Positions 56,601-64,000 of a DNA stretch of 64,000 nt are shown one piece after another. Where the stretch lies: contig JAFYSL010000086.1 in assembly GCA_017559355.1 (NCBI GenBank), positions 1 through 64,000 of the forward strand. The letters run 5' to 3'. Source of the DNA: Muribaculaceae bacterium. GTDB taxonomy: Bacteria; Bacteroidota; Bacteroidia; Bacteroidales; Muribaculaceae. The translations under genes were made by a program, and so were the position numbers. Each line of letters starts with the position of its first letter. Positions within the stretch are counted from its first letter, which is position 1. The notes below the pieces were generated by a model. It did not search any database and was not told the origin of the DNA. It was given only the letters and a program-made list of their open reading frames with translations.

Positions 56601-59600
56601 TGGGATTCAAATAATGCTGTCGAATTTACCGATAATCACACTGAATACACTATTACACTTGATGAAAATGTAACAGAGTTTAAAATCTCGACTAATAAAG
56701 GAGATTTGGAAACATTCAATAATGGCAACCTCACTCCTAACGCAGCTATCACAAATGGTGGTAAAGTAAATCTTATTGCAGATAAAGATGGTGAAAATAT
56801 AGTCCTTCCATGGGCTGGTGTATGGAATATTAGTGTAGCAAGTGACCTTTCTACATTGATAGCAACAACTTCAACACCAAGACCTCTTTATATTGTAGGT
56901 AATAGCGAAGCTATTGGTGCTTGGAATCCTAATAACGCTGTTGAAATAGCTAATAATGGTTCTAACTATAGCATTACACTTGACGAAGATGTAACAGCAT
57001 TTAAGATTTCAACAGGTAAGGGTGATTGGGGTGTATTTGATGCTGGAAACCTCACATACGATGCCGCTATTACAAATGGAGGTACAGTGAATTTGATAGC
57101 AAAACATGGTGGAGATTTCATTCTTCCTTGGGAAGGTGTGTGGAATATTACTATTGCTAACGACCTTTCTAAATTGACTGCTTCAACTTCAACTCCTGAC
57201 CCTAATGTAGGTCCTGGTATCGGTGCTGAACCTGAAAATGCTCCTAACCCCGATGCAGAAACCCCTGAAGTTGATGAGCCAGAAGACGCTAATGCCGAAG
57301 GTTATTTTGCCTACGGATTGGAATTGACAAAAAGTGGTAATGAATATACATTTAATTTCAAATCAACAGGTGCAAGAAAGAATGGTGTCATCGTTCTTAC
57401 TCCTAAGTCAAGTGGTAAAACAATTGAAATAAAGACTCCTATTAAAAAAGGGGCAAACGAAGTAAAAATTAATGCCTACGACATTGCAATAGGTGATTAC
57501 ACTTGGGCTGTTAAAATCAACAATAGCGCAAATAACACTGTAAAAGAAGTTGGTAGCGATAATACTATTGTTTATAATGATGGTACAAGATATGCACGTA
57601 TTGGTGTTGCAATCGACAACGACCAAACAAGTGCTAACTTCGGTACAATTTACACTATGACCGCGAGAGGTCAAGGACTTCAAAAGTTCAATGCCGATAT
57701 GTCGAGAAATGGATCGAAGATACTTACTGGAAAGTTTGGTCAAGATGCCTCAACCTCTACAAATGCAAATAGATTTGTACGTTCTAATCGTTTGGAAGTA
57801 AACAATGGTAAAGTTTATATTGCTAACTATGCCGCAGAAAATCCTGGTATTTGGATATATGACCCTACTACTAACTCTACGCCTTCATGTATATCAGGAG
57901 GAGCATATTATGAACGTGCGATTACATTCTACGGAGAAGGATCTAGTCGTAAAGCTTTTGGGACCCATGCTACTGAACATCATGTTAAACGATTTGACAT
58001 AGGAACAAATACTTCTTGGACTTCTGGTAGCCCATCTAAATACTTTAAAGATGATGGAGTGTTATTAAATGGTGACGGTGATATTATTGTAACCAATAAT
58101 GCAGTTATCGTATCTCAATCTCGTTTCAAAGGAAAGAACCTCAGCAATAACCCTGCATTTGCAGTATTTGACCATGATTTAAATCTCAAATACAAGTCTG
58201 ACGTTATCAATTCAACCCTTAATGGAACAAGTAATGGTGGTATGGCTATAAGCCCCGACTATAAAACATTTGCAATTATTAATGGGCAAGGAGAAACTTA
58301 TGAAGGCTCTGGAGTTGCTTCAACTCTTGATTTAGCTGTTCAAGTTTACAATGTTACTTGGAATGGAAGTACACCAACATTTACCCATCAATATGGATTT
58401 ACGTTGAGTGGAACACAACAAGTTGACCAAATGGAATTTGACCATGCAGGAAACCTTTTGATTGCATCACGTGAAAAAGGTCTTTTGAAATATGCTGTTA
58501 AGACATCGGCTCGTGCAACTGTTACAAACTCTACTGCAACAGTCACTGGTTTGGGTCGAGATGTGGCTCCATCAAATGTGGTGGCAACTCGCAAATGTAA
58601 TGGTGAAGGTGGTAACTCTGCAGCAGGTACTGTTGATGCTGAAATCACTTGGACTGGTGAGGCTGGTGATTATAAGATTTTTTACCAAACTATGCGTCGT
58701 GATGATAATGGTAACCGTGTGGCAGATAATAGCGATTGGGTAGTAGCTGGTACAGCAACTATTGCTTCGGGCTCTACTACAGGTAAATTTACACACAAAA
58801 ACCTTGCTTCAGGTGATGGTTATGCTCGCATCTACAACTACAAAGTGGCAAACTATTACTCAGCTGCAAATTACGCAAGTGAATCAAAATCTAAGGCTAT
58901 CTCAGGTAAAGGTAGAACAGTAACATCATATCCATCACAATTGCCTATAAATGTAGTATTGGCTCAACCTACTGAAGAAAAAGATGGAAAGACTCTTTAT
59001 TCTCTTGACCTCAAACTCGATGTTGCTCTCAATAAAGATGTGTTCAATACTACACTTCTTGATGACAATGATGAGCCTGTAAAAGCTACAAAATATGTGA
59101 TTGTAACTGATGAAGCAACTGCTAAAAAACTTAATGCTGCATCAAATGTGAAAGAGGTGGGACGATTCTATCGTGGTTCTGCAACAATGACTGCTAACAA
59201 CTGTAACCACTATACAATCAACGACTGGTATATGATTGTTGACTTTGACGATGTAACCCCATCGGGCGACCTCTCAAAAGCTACTAAATCACTTGTGTGG
59301 GAGGGTGTAGATTTTGATTATACTTATAAAGCTCAAGTTTATACAAGTGCAGTGCGTACATTTAACTTCACTGCAAGCGCTCTTGAGTCGGCTACTTGTA
59401 AACTCAATCTTCCATTAACAGAATGGAAAGCAAATAGCAATGACGGAGATGGAACTGGCAATGTTGCTGAAGCAATTCCTGTAACCGGTAATATCATTGA
59501 ATCTCTTGCAGGTAATGAGGACTATCCAATGGGTACATTCCTAAAAAAAGGTGATATTGAAAACCCAACAAAACCAGTTTCGATTACTGAAGCTAACGTG

Positions 59601-60911
59601 ATTGGTGCTGCCGGTTGTATCGATCCACTTCCTGTAACCGATGATGTGTTAAATGAGTGGGATATCACTTACACTTTGATTCTTAAAGATAAAGAGGGTA
59701 ATGTGATTAGCGAAGCTGTCCAAGAAAGCAGTACAACTAACAAAGAGTTGTATTCAAATACTCAAAAACGTATTGTTGACATTCTTGGTCTTAACGTAGG
59801 TCGCGATGAATCAACATCGCCTGACGGACGTGCTCGTTACACTTACAATGCAGAAAAGAACGACAACTACACATTGGTAGTGCGCACTACTTATCGCAAA
59901 ACTGTCGATGGTAAATTAGTTGAAAAAACAAGCGAAAGCGAAGCGCCTATCACAGTTAATCCATCGTTCCCTATTCCTGAATTAGAAGCAGATAATAGTC
60001 CAGGATATCTATTCTTAGAAGAAGAAACACACTGGGATGAAAAGTGTAAAGATGAAAATGGCAATTATATCAATGGTGGCTATTTCAAATACTTCTACGA
60101 TGTGGCAATGGATATCCAATGGAAAGAATTTGATGATAATCTTGTGCGTTATATGGGTTATTATGCTGAATCAAATAAAGGTTGGGACTGTATTGGTCAC
60201 CCAGTGGAATCAAATCTCTGGACACCTTATCAAGCCGCTTCAGTTATATTCGACGAAGTTGTAGCCCGTTACAATAATCGTATAACAGATAATGGGAGAA
60301 AAGAAACCGAGGACATACTTAGAGGTCTTGGTTATACCGGAACTGAAAACTGGTCGGCATTAGCCACTGAAGCAGGACATATTCCAGTAAAAGTACACTA
60401 CGTGTGGGCTGGTAATGAAAAATTAACAAATAGGTATGACGCCTCAATTTTTTGGGAATTAACTGCTAACTATCCTGTGATTATCTATGACGAGCCTTTG
60501 ATTAAAGTAAGTTCGTCTTATCAAGGAGGAGTTCATGACATTTCTGCACCTCTCGCTCGCAGTGCCGCAGATGGAAAAGATATGTATGTCATCACTACGA
60601 TAGATAGGTCGTTTGATAATAAAATTGTGATGGGGGAAATCATTGAGGCAAAAGACGAGATTTCCACTGGTGTTGAAGATGTGAATGTGGCTAAAGGCTC
60701 ATTGCGTCTCTATCCAAATCCTGCAAATAGTGTTGTGACACTTGAAGCATGGACTGTGCTTGACGATGTGAAGGTGTTCACTGTAGATGGTCAGTTAGTG
60801 AAAGAGTTTGAAGCTGATGACACTCGCGTGAAATTTAATGTTAGCGACCTCCCAACAGGCGTTTACATTATCCACGCTGCAGGAGCAACAACTCGCATGA
60901 TTAAGCGATAA
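53661..60911 (+). CDS. Giant T9SS-type surface amidase (Amidase_3) with glycan-binding repeats
   Basis: A 2416-residue exported protein. Signal peptide: residues 1-21. Amidase_3 domain (about 30-305): zinc ligands His39 (NPGHG), Glu66 (FYESN), His133 (SIHSNA) and catalytic Glu270 (LVEGYDHT), as in N-acetylmuramoyl-L-alanine amidases. About 312-425: carboxypeptidase-regulatory-like Ig domain (LNGVRVALY, APGTYTIKHSLSGY). About 431-850 and 1211-1630: two copies of a large beta module (FAYGL, DYTWAV, then GVAIDND and SANFGTIYT) also found in the preceding gene. Between them are three SusE/F-like repeats (about 852-965, 967-1072, 1073-1180), each starting LYIVGN with a GxW motif. An FN3-like segment follows near 1632, then a long unassigned part. 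The last 70 residues are a T9SS type A sorting domain (LRLYPNPANS...LPTGVYIIHA). Likely role: surface peptidoglycan cleavage; the target is unknown. Confidence 0.85.
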   Translation: MKLKHLLLAAMTATLPLGASAANPNATVNQVRIYINPGHGTYTDGDRPMATMGHGAAGADTAGFYESNTNMQKAYGLLDKLKEYGVPYDPSKSVLGGQTNIRMSHATTGVSPALTTVAAEAESGNYDVFISIHSNANQGDGTNPGGHTNFNQLLFLHRGWDGNPYSPGSYDMAMACWNQAIKNKHMHWNWLSDVTHPYEAGSSNYKDANGNTCTSFPGRTYHPSGKDAEGNPYWIKGDVTFQYAHFTPVANSYTRYYGVLNHTIPGFLVEGYDHTYRPAMHRAMNDDVCRHEGELYARGLNDYFGWGKKDSYGKIYGIVRDQSITMNETYYSVIQNPTRDANKYIDQVDNKKPLNGVRVALYNSSGVEIDSYTTDGEWNGAYFFKKVAPGTYTIKHSLSGYKDVTQEVTVVANETNYIDVDMRTVPDGNPVQGHYAYGLNLTKTDDYTYTASFKSTGAMSDGKIILTNTSTKEQTVILTGAIKKGDNSVAIDATKLGDGVNYTWAVAFDNPQSTGYEQVHGDNSIVYSNGTYNARLGVAIDNDETSANFGTIYTSTGYGQGIQRFNPDFEKNGSKLFAEQYQTQSFSNRLKVNDGKVYLAVYNDASTNGVYVYNPSAPSATLSKIISSSAHNVDFIGEGSNRKMYINANGVTTSGQSSNVILRYDIKDSDSWSGSHSGALTTASAVLLNGGGDMIATDNALIVSQTRFAPNNASGAPAFIVVDQSGNTTFDSKILNTDATDGSSLEGCYGGGIALTNDKSTFAVVEGGIEGADADITVKIYSVKWNGSTPSFTYQYSIPLSGTKEVNQMAFDHADNLYVTSRQQGLLVYAIKNPSRQTVTNGSGTITGVKPIIPLYIVGNGEAVGDWDPAKAVEFTDNGNNYTITLDENTTEFKISTGKGDISGNWDAFDAGNLTTNESITNGGTINLIAQHSYNNFVLPWAGVWNITVSGDRSTLTATTNTPKPLPPLYIVGNSESIGNWDSNNAVEFTDNHTEYTITLDENVTEFKISTNKGDLETFNNGNLTPNAAITNGGKVNLIADKDGENIVLPWAGVWNISVASDLSTLIATTSTPRPLYIVGNSEAIGAWNPNNAVEIANNGSNYSITLDEDVTAFKISTGKGDWGVFDAGNLTYDAAITNGGTVNLIAKHGGDFILPWEGVWNITIANDLSKLTASTSTPDPNVGPGIGAEPENAPNPDAETPEVDEPEDANAEGYFAYGLELTKSGNEYTFNFKSTGARKNGVIVLTPKSSGKTIEIKTPIKKGANEVKINAYDIAIGDYTWAVKINNSANNTVKEVGSDNTIVYNDGTRYARIGVAIDNDQTSANFGTIYTMTARGQGLQKFNADMSRNGSKILTGKFGQDASTSTNANRFVRSNRLEVNNGKVYIANYAAENPGIWIYDPTTNSTPSCISGGAYYERAITFYGEGSSRKAFGTHATEHHVKRFDIGTNTSWTSGSPSKYFKDDGVLLNGDGDIIVTNNAVIVSQSRFKGKNLSNNPAFAVFDHDLNLKYKSDVINSTLNGTSNGGMAISPDYKTFAIINGQGETYEGSGVASTLDLAVQVYNVTWNGSTPTFTHQYGFTLSGTQQVDQMEFDHAGNLLIASREKGLLKYAVKTSARATVTNSTATVTGLGRDVAPSNVVATRKCNGEGGNSAAGTVDAEITWTGEAGDYKIFYQTMRRDDNGNRVADNSDWVVAGTATIASGSTTGKFTHKNLASGDGYARIYNYKVANYYSAANYASESKSKAISGKGRTVTSYPSQLPINVVLAQPTEEKDGKTLYSLDLKLDVALNKDVFNTTLLDDNDEPVKATKYVIVTDEATAKKLNAASNVKEVGRFYRGSATMTANNCNHYTINDWYMIVDFDDVTPSGDLSKATKSLVWEGVDFDYTYKAQVYTSAVRTFNFTASALESATCKLNLPLTEWKANSNDGDGTGNVAEAIPVTGNIIESLAGNEDYPMGTFLKKGDIENPTKPVSITEANVIGAAGCIDPLPVTDDVLNEWDITYTLILKDKEGNVISEAVQESSTTNKELYSNTQKRIVDILGLNVGRDESTSPDGRARYTYNAEKNDNYTLVVRTTYRKTVDGKLVEKTSESEAPITVNPSFPIPELEADNSPGYLFLEEETHWDEKCKDENGNYINGGYFKYFYDVAMDIQWKEFDDNLVRYMGYYAESNKGWDCIGHPVESNLWTPYQAASVIFDEVVARYNNRITDNGRKETEDILRGLGYTGTENWSALATEAGHIPVKVHYVWAGNEKLTNRYDASIFWELTANYPVIIYDEPLIKVSSSYQGGVHDISAPLARSAADGKDMYVITTIDRSFDNKIVMGEIIEAKDEISTGVEDVNVAKGSLRLYPNPANSVVTLEAWTVLDDVKVFTVDGQLVKEFEADDTRVKFNVSDLPTGVYIIHAAGATTRMIKR

Positions 60912-60991
60912 TCTCAAGAACTCTCCCTCTTTTTAAGGGGGAGAGGATTAAATAAGAAATAAAATTTGTTTCATAAATATTTTGGTTTTTG

Positions 60992-61027
60992 TTAGGGGTA
61001 GTGCGTGAGCATTGCCCCTAATTTTTT
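60992..61027 (+). terminator. Terminator of the amidase gene
   Basis: TTAGGGGTAGTGC (60992-61004) pairs with GCATTGCCCCTAA (61009-61021) around a GTGA tetraloop, with wobble pairs inside, followed by six Ts. Confidence 0.9.
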
Positions 61028-61076
61028 ATCTGCAATTTTTAGACAAAAGAGCACAAAGGCTAACGCAATGTTTTTC

Positions 61077-61100
61077 GACAGAATGAACATAAAGGATAAG
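61077..61100 (+). repeat. 24-bp imperfect direct repeat, copy 1
   Basis: GACAGAATGAACATAA and following bases recur at 61385-61408 as GACAGAATAAACATAA, about 308 bp apart, in otherwise gene-free DNA. Confidence 0.6.
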
Positions 61101-61125
61101 CAATGTTATTGATAGATATGCAATT

Positions 61126-61176
61126 CTCCCCTTGCACTTTACGCAAGGGGAGTGGCACAAAGTGCCGAGGGGGTTG
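61126..61176 (+). repeat. Double-hairpin intergenic repeat
   Basis: Two perfect hairpins in tandem: CTCCCCTTGC / GCAAGGGGAG (61126-61135, 61143-61152) and GGCAC / GTGCC (61154-61158, 61162-61166), followed by GAGGGGGTTG. This form is typical of dispersed palindromic intergenic repeats in many bacteria. A short frame on the minus strand runs through it but is a by-product of the repeat. Confidence 0.65.
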
Positions 61177-61480
61177 ATTGTGTTAACAAAAGGTACTATA
61201 ACTCTGTTGCACAATAGTCCTAATATAGGGTTACTGGAAATTAAACAAAGTTTAGGATTATGATTAGAACAGTAATCCTTTTTTAGGACAATACAAGTGG
61301 AGAGTTGAGAACTCCGAAGAGCTCAACGAAATTAGATATAGTTAAAAGAGGAGAGACATGGCATGCCGTGTCCTGATAGATTTTGACAGAATAAACATAA
61401 GTGCTAAGATAGTTAGAAATACAAAAAAGACCTGATATCATTATGCTCAATTGTGTTATAATGTCTTTGATAAGTCAATA
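61177..61480. other. Gene-free intergenic region
   Basis: No convincing reading frame is seen. It holds copy 2 of the 24-bp repeat (61385-61408) and a spaced inverted pair GGTTACTG / CAGTAATCC. It looks like repeat debris between two convergent genes. Confidence 0.5.
61385..61408 (+). repeat. 24-bp imperfect direct repeat, copy 2
   Basis: Partner of the copy at 61077-61100; about 80% identical by eye. Confidence 0.6.
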
Positions 61481-61509
61481 AAAAAAGGCAACCCACTGGG
61501 TTGCCTTTT
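61479..61509 (-). terminator. Terminator of the esterase-yigZ-DUF2148 unit
   Basis: A perfect 12-bp stem AAAAGGCAACCC (61483-61494) with GGGTTGCCTTTT (61498-61509), 3-nt loop. On the minus strand it is followed by a T-run. It lies 21 bp after the esterase stop. Confidence 0.9.
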
Positions 61510-61530
61510 AGGTATATAGTTGTAGCGTTA

Positions 61531-62853
61531 TTATCCTTCGCCTTGTGATTTGTAGGTTACGTTTGGAGCACCGGTGGGATGAGCAGTGGCGTTGATTTTG
61601 CGTGTGAAAATGTTGCCATTAATATCTTTTACATAAAGATTGTTCTCCTCAAATGCAAATGCTGCGATATCGCTGGTAGTTGGATAAGGGAGAATAGCAC
61701 GCACACGTCCGCTGTGGTCACATATTTGGATACCCATTTTTGTTGCTACATAAAGGTTGCCGTCGGTAGCGTAGAGCATGCCGATAATATCGTAGTATTG
61801 GTGTAGCGTGTTATGCAACCAATAATATTGTTGACGATTAGATTTTTTACCTTTAGCATCAACGGTGTAGCTAATGAGCCAGTCGGAGTTCTTCTCGGTT
61901 TCGGTAAATAGTTTTCCGTCGGGAGATGTCGCAGATTTTTTTGTTGCTTTTGGCATTTTGCCATCATATTTGGCCCAATTCTCACCATCGAGTAGGATTG
62001 CTTGTAGCATATTGTTTTTGCTTTTGCCAGCTTTAACAGGTTGAGGATAGTCTTTCCAGAGGTATCGCATCGCCTGGGGGAATAGGCGTGAGCCATTTTT
62101 GATGCTATGGTTGCCATCGTCCCATACTGCCTTGTATTCATATCCTGCAAATTCGAGTGCAGAGGCTACGAGTTGGTTTTGTTCATACCAATGTCCGAAT
62201 AGAGCATTCCATATATCGTTAGAACCATCGTGGATAAATACGCGAATAGGGCGTGGTTCGTATTTGCGAATAAGTGCAGGGTATTCATGTCCGCCACGCA
62301 TAGATACGAATGTGCCACAAGTAGTGTAGATGCGACTGAAAAGGTCGGGGCGAAGGAATGTAGTATTAAAAGAAGCAATACCACTACTGCTAGCACCCGA
62401 AATAGCACGATCGTTGGGGTCTTTTGATATTTTTATAGTGCGTCCATCGGCGAGAATGTGGCTCTCGGCCATTGGGAGTAGCTCAGATTCAATAAAACGA
62501 GCAAAGGTGTCATCTATGCGGTCAAACTCGTTGCTGCGATTGTAGCGAATTACAGTGCTGTCGTTGGCAATGCGTCCAGGCTTAACGAATACACCAATCG
62601 TTACAGGCATTTCGCCATTAGCGATGAGAGTATCCATAACGGCAGTGGCATTATAGAGAATGACGTCGAGCCCGAGGTATATACATGCTGGCTTTTTGCC
62701 GTCATATTGTTTGGGAATATATACTTTGTATTCATGAACGGTGCCAGGATAGAACTTTGAGTTGTTGATTTTTCCGTCAATAATAATGCTTTTGTCAGTA
62801 GCCATTGCCGATATAGAGATGATGGCAATGAAAAGTAAAAATAATTTCTTCAT
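61531..62853 (-). CDS. Exported esterase (esterase D/Fes-like) with C-terminal sensor-like part
   Basis: A 440-residue secreted alpha/beta-hydrolase. The start at 62853 gives a clean signal peptide, MKKLFLLFIAIISISAMA; a longer frame from 62883 would overlap yigZ. The nucleophile elbow is GASSSG with Ser155; most relatives have GxSxGG, so the last Gly is Ser here. An acidic residue in FIHDGSND and the histidine in WDDGNHS complete a plausible triad. The last 150 residues (MLYATDGNLYVATKMGIQICD) look like an SMP-30/NHL-type beta segment. It is related to enterochelin- and feruloyl-esterase-like enzymes. The substrate is unknown. Confidence 0.82.
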   Translation of the reverse strand: MKKLFLLFIAIISISAMATDKSIIIDGKINNSKFYPGTVHEYKVYIPKQYDGKKPACIYLGLDVILYNATAVMDTLIANGEMPVTIGVFVKPGRIANDSTVIRYNRSNEFDRIDDTFARFIESELLPMAESHILADGRTIKISKDPNDRAISGASSSGIASFNTTFLRPDLFSRIYTTCGTFVSMRGGHEYPALIRKYEPRPIRVFIHDGSNDIWNALFGHWYEQNQLVASALEFAGYEYKAVWDDGNHSIKNGSRLFPQAMRYLWKDYPQPVKAGKSKNNMLQAILLDGENWAKYDGKMPKATKKSATSPDGKLFTETEKNSDWLISYTVDAKGKKSNRQQYYWLHNTLHQYYDIIGMLYATDGNLYVATKMGIQICDHSGRVRAILPYPTTSDIAAFAFEENNLYVKDINGNIFTRKINATAHPTGAPNVTYKSQGEG

Positions 62854-62875
62854 GGGGATATTGTTATAATTAAGA

Positions 62876-63472
62876 TTAATCATTTAGGGTAACGCCATCG
62901 ATATCAAGTAGGCGATTGGTAAGTGCCTCGCGATTATCAAGGCGAGTGGTAACGGTGATTTGGCACGCGTTGTCGAAAATTTGGTTTGAAATCTTTACAT
63001 TTGGGTCTTTTACAACCTTCATTACATCGTTCATTGCAAGATATGGGAAATTGAAGGTGATTGAAGCCATTTCGTGACATTCAATGATATTTCCTGCAAG
63101 GATTGCTTCGCGTGCAGCTTCGCGATAGGCAACGATAAGTCCCGATGTGCCGAGTTTTATCCCACCAAAATAACGCACTACGATGATGACAATGTTTGTG
63201 AGATTAAAAGAGTTGATTTGCCCCAAAATAGGTTTCCCAGCAGTGCCACTCGGTTCGCCGTTGTCATTGCTGAGAAACTCGTTACGAGCAGTCCCAATCA
63301 TGTAGGCCCAACACACATGACGAGCATCGAAATACTCTTTTTGATACTTTGCCACCACCTCTTTGGCTTCGGTTGCGGAAGTTACTGGCACAGCAAAGGA
63401 GATGAATTTACTCATCTTCTCTTTGTAGAGCCCTTCGGCAGGAGCATCAAGAGTGTAGAACGTATCGGCCAT
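62876..63472 (-). CDS. yigZ: YigZ/IMPACT family protein (UPF0029)
   Basis: A 198-residue cytoplasmic protein with the IMPACT N-terminal domain. The signatures are DARHVCWAYMIG, NDNGEPSGTAGKPILG and VVRYFGGIKLGTSGL. Its role in bacteria is unclear; the eukaryotic relative inhibits GCN2. It lies 11 bp after the DUF2148 gene and 22 bp before the esterase start, so the three are probably co-transcribed. Confidence 0.94.
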   Translation of the reverse strand: MADTFYTLDAPAEGLYKEKMSKFISFAVPVTSATEAKEVVAKYQKEYFDARHVCWAYMIGTARNEFLSNDNGEPSGTAGKPILGQINSFNLTNIVIIVVRYFGGIKLGTSGLIVAYREAAREAILAGNIIECHEMASITFNFPYLAMNDVMKVVKDPNVKISNQIFDNACQITVTTRLDNREALTNRLLDIDGVTLND

Positions 63473-63483
63473 CAGGTAATAAA

Positions 63484-64000
63484 TTATTTGTTTTCTTCTT
63501 TGGGTTTGCGGTCGAAGAAAGGATTTTTAGATGACGCAGCGATTGCGATAGCAAACACTTGTTTACAATCGTTGAGAATGTTGAGGCGTTGAGCTGCGAG
63601 TCCAGCAGAGAATAGTACACGAGTGTCGAGGCGCATATCAGCAGCCATTGCACAAGCCGAACCGATTGCAATACCTATGTCGGTAGAGTTGATAGCGCAA
63701 GGCACAATAGATGGTTTGCTTTCGCAAGTGGCATAACCACAATGTGCGCAGTTAAGTCCGTGAGGCAAGTTGTGAGTGCCTATAAGCATCACACATTCTG
63801 CTTGGAGAATGTTGTCGGCATCGCGAAGAAAGAACTTCATGCCATGCTCTTCAACCATTGCAACCATTGTATCGGAGAGACGTTTGAGATCTTCTCCCTC
63901 GATTAGTACAATTTCAAGGATATCCACACCTTTAGCCTTTGGGGCAGTGCGTGCAGCTGTCATCATTTGACGAGCCGCCACAAGTACTTGCTCGTGACGG
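63484..64000 (-). CDS. DUF2148 (ferredoxin-like) protein, 5' end outside window
   Basis: C-terminal 172 codons of a DUF2148 protein. The frame stays open to the window edge (…RHEQVLVAARQMM), and the usual N-terminus with MxxNExESRHE would lie just beyond 64000. A GTG at 63981 is therefore not the start. It has a Cys cluster, NCAHCGYATCESKP, followed by VPCAINSTDIGIAIGSACAMA, as in the family, consistent with binding an Fe-S cluster. The function is unknown. Confidence 0.88.
   Translation of the reverse strand, partial: RHEQVLVAARQMMTAARTAPKAKGVDILEIVLIEGEDLKRLSDTMVAMVEEHGMKFFLRDADNILQAECVMLIGTHNLPHGLNCAHCGYATCESKPSIVPCAINSTDIGIAIGSACAMAADMRLDTRVLFSAGLAAQRLNILNDCKQVFAIAIAASSKNPFFDRKPKEENK

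Noticed and set aside
56218..57200. Tandem repeats as a CRISPR or satellite array
   Set aside because: The repeats are diverged at DNA level, about 320-345 bp long and fully coding within the amidase gene.
61026..61214. Minus-strand reading frame of 62 codons
   Set aside because: It runs through the double-hairpin repeat and the T-run of the amidase terminator; no promoter and no protein-like features.

Overview
This 64 kb window is chromosomal DNA of a member of the order Bacteroidales (phylum Bacteroidota). The evidence is the set of gene families (SusC/SusD pair, BtuB with BtuG, a T9SS-type C-terminal domain, DUF4494, menaquinone synthesis), the near absence of Shine-Dalgarno sequences, and repeated matches to the Bacteroidetes promoter (-33 TTTG, about 19-20 bp, -7 TAnnTTTG). 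A gut lineage such as Muribaculaceae is plausible but is not proven by the sequence alone.

Layout. 1-10.4 kb: rplK-rplA-rplJ-rplL-rpoB-rpoC, with a terminator-like hairpin between rplL and rpoB. 10.5-13.0 kb (minus): menA, translationally coupled to an ABC-type ATPase/DUF4435 (Toprim-like) protein that resembles a one-gene version of the PARIS defence proteins. 13.2-17.2 kb (plus): M28 lipoprotein peptidase/glutaminyl cyclase-like protein, sufE, a POT peptide transporter and glsA. 17.2-19.0 kb (minus): a C26-M19 fusion (gamma-glutamyl hydrolase plus dipeptidase) broken by a single-base frameshift. 19.2-22.5 kb: cytidylate-kinase-like protein, an AT-rich acyltransferase, an HD protein and ilvE.

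22.6-29.0 kb (minus): a cobamide uptake operon. A clear cobalamin riboswitch precedes btuB and btuG, followed by two secreted proteins that share one C-terminal tail. 29.1-35.4 kb (minus): branched-chain amino acid operon ilvD-ilvB-ilvN-acyl-ACP thioesterase-ilvC. It is preceded by a 25-codon leader peptide rich in Leu/Ile/Val and an intrinsic terminator, together a transcription attenuator. 35.8-42.7 kb: a SusC/SusD/SusE-like outer-membrane nutrient uptake set with codon use like that of ribosomal proteins and no enzyme attached. 42.8-43.1 kb: a repeat cluster.

43.2-49.2 kb: DUF4494 protein, YggS, FucP-like sugar transporter, transketolase and an OmpA-family protein. 49.4-60.9 kb: two giant exported proteins, one with a phosphodiester glycosidase (NAGPA) domain and one with a zinc amidase (Amidase_3) domain. 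They share a module of about 420 residues present in three copies across the pair. The amidase also has three SusE/F-like glycan-binding repeats and a T9SS type A sorting domain. This pair is the best candidate for an undescribed surface system acting on glycans or cell walls. 60.9-64.0 kb: a repeat-rich intergenic region, then an esterase, a YigZ-family protein and a DUF2148 protein cut by the window end, all on the minus strand.

No tRNA, rRNA, CRISPR array or transposase was recognised. All family assignments come from reading motifs by eye; no database search was run.
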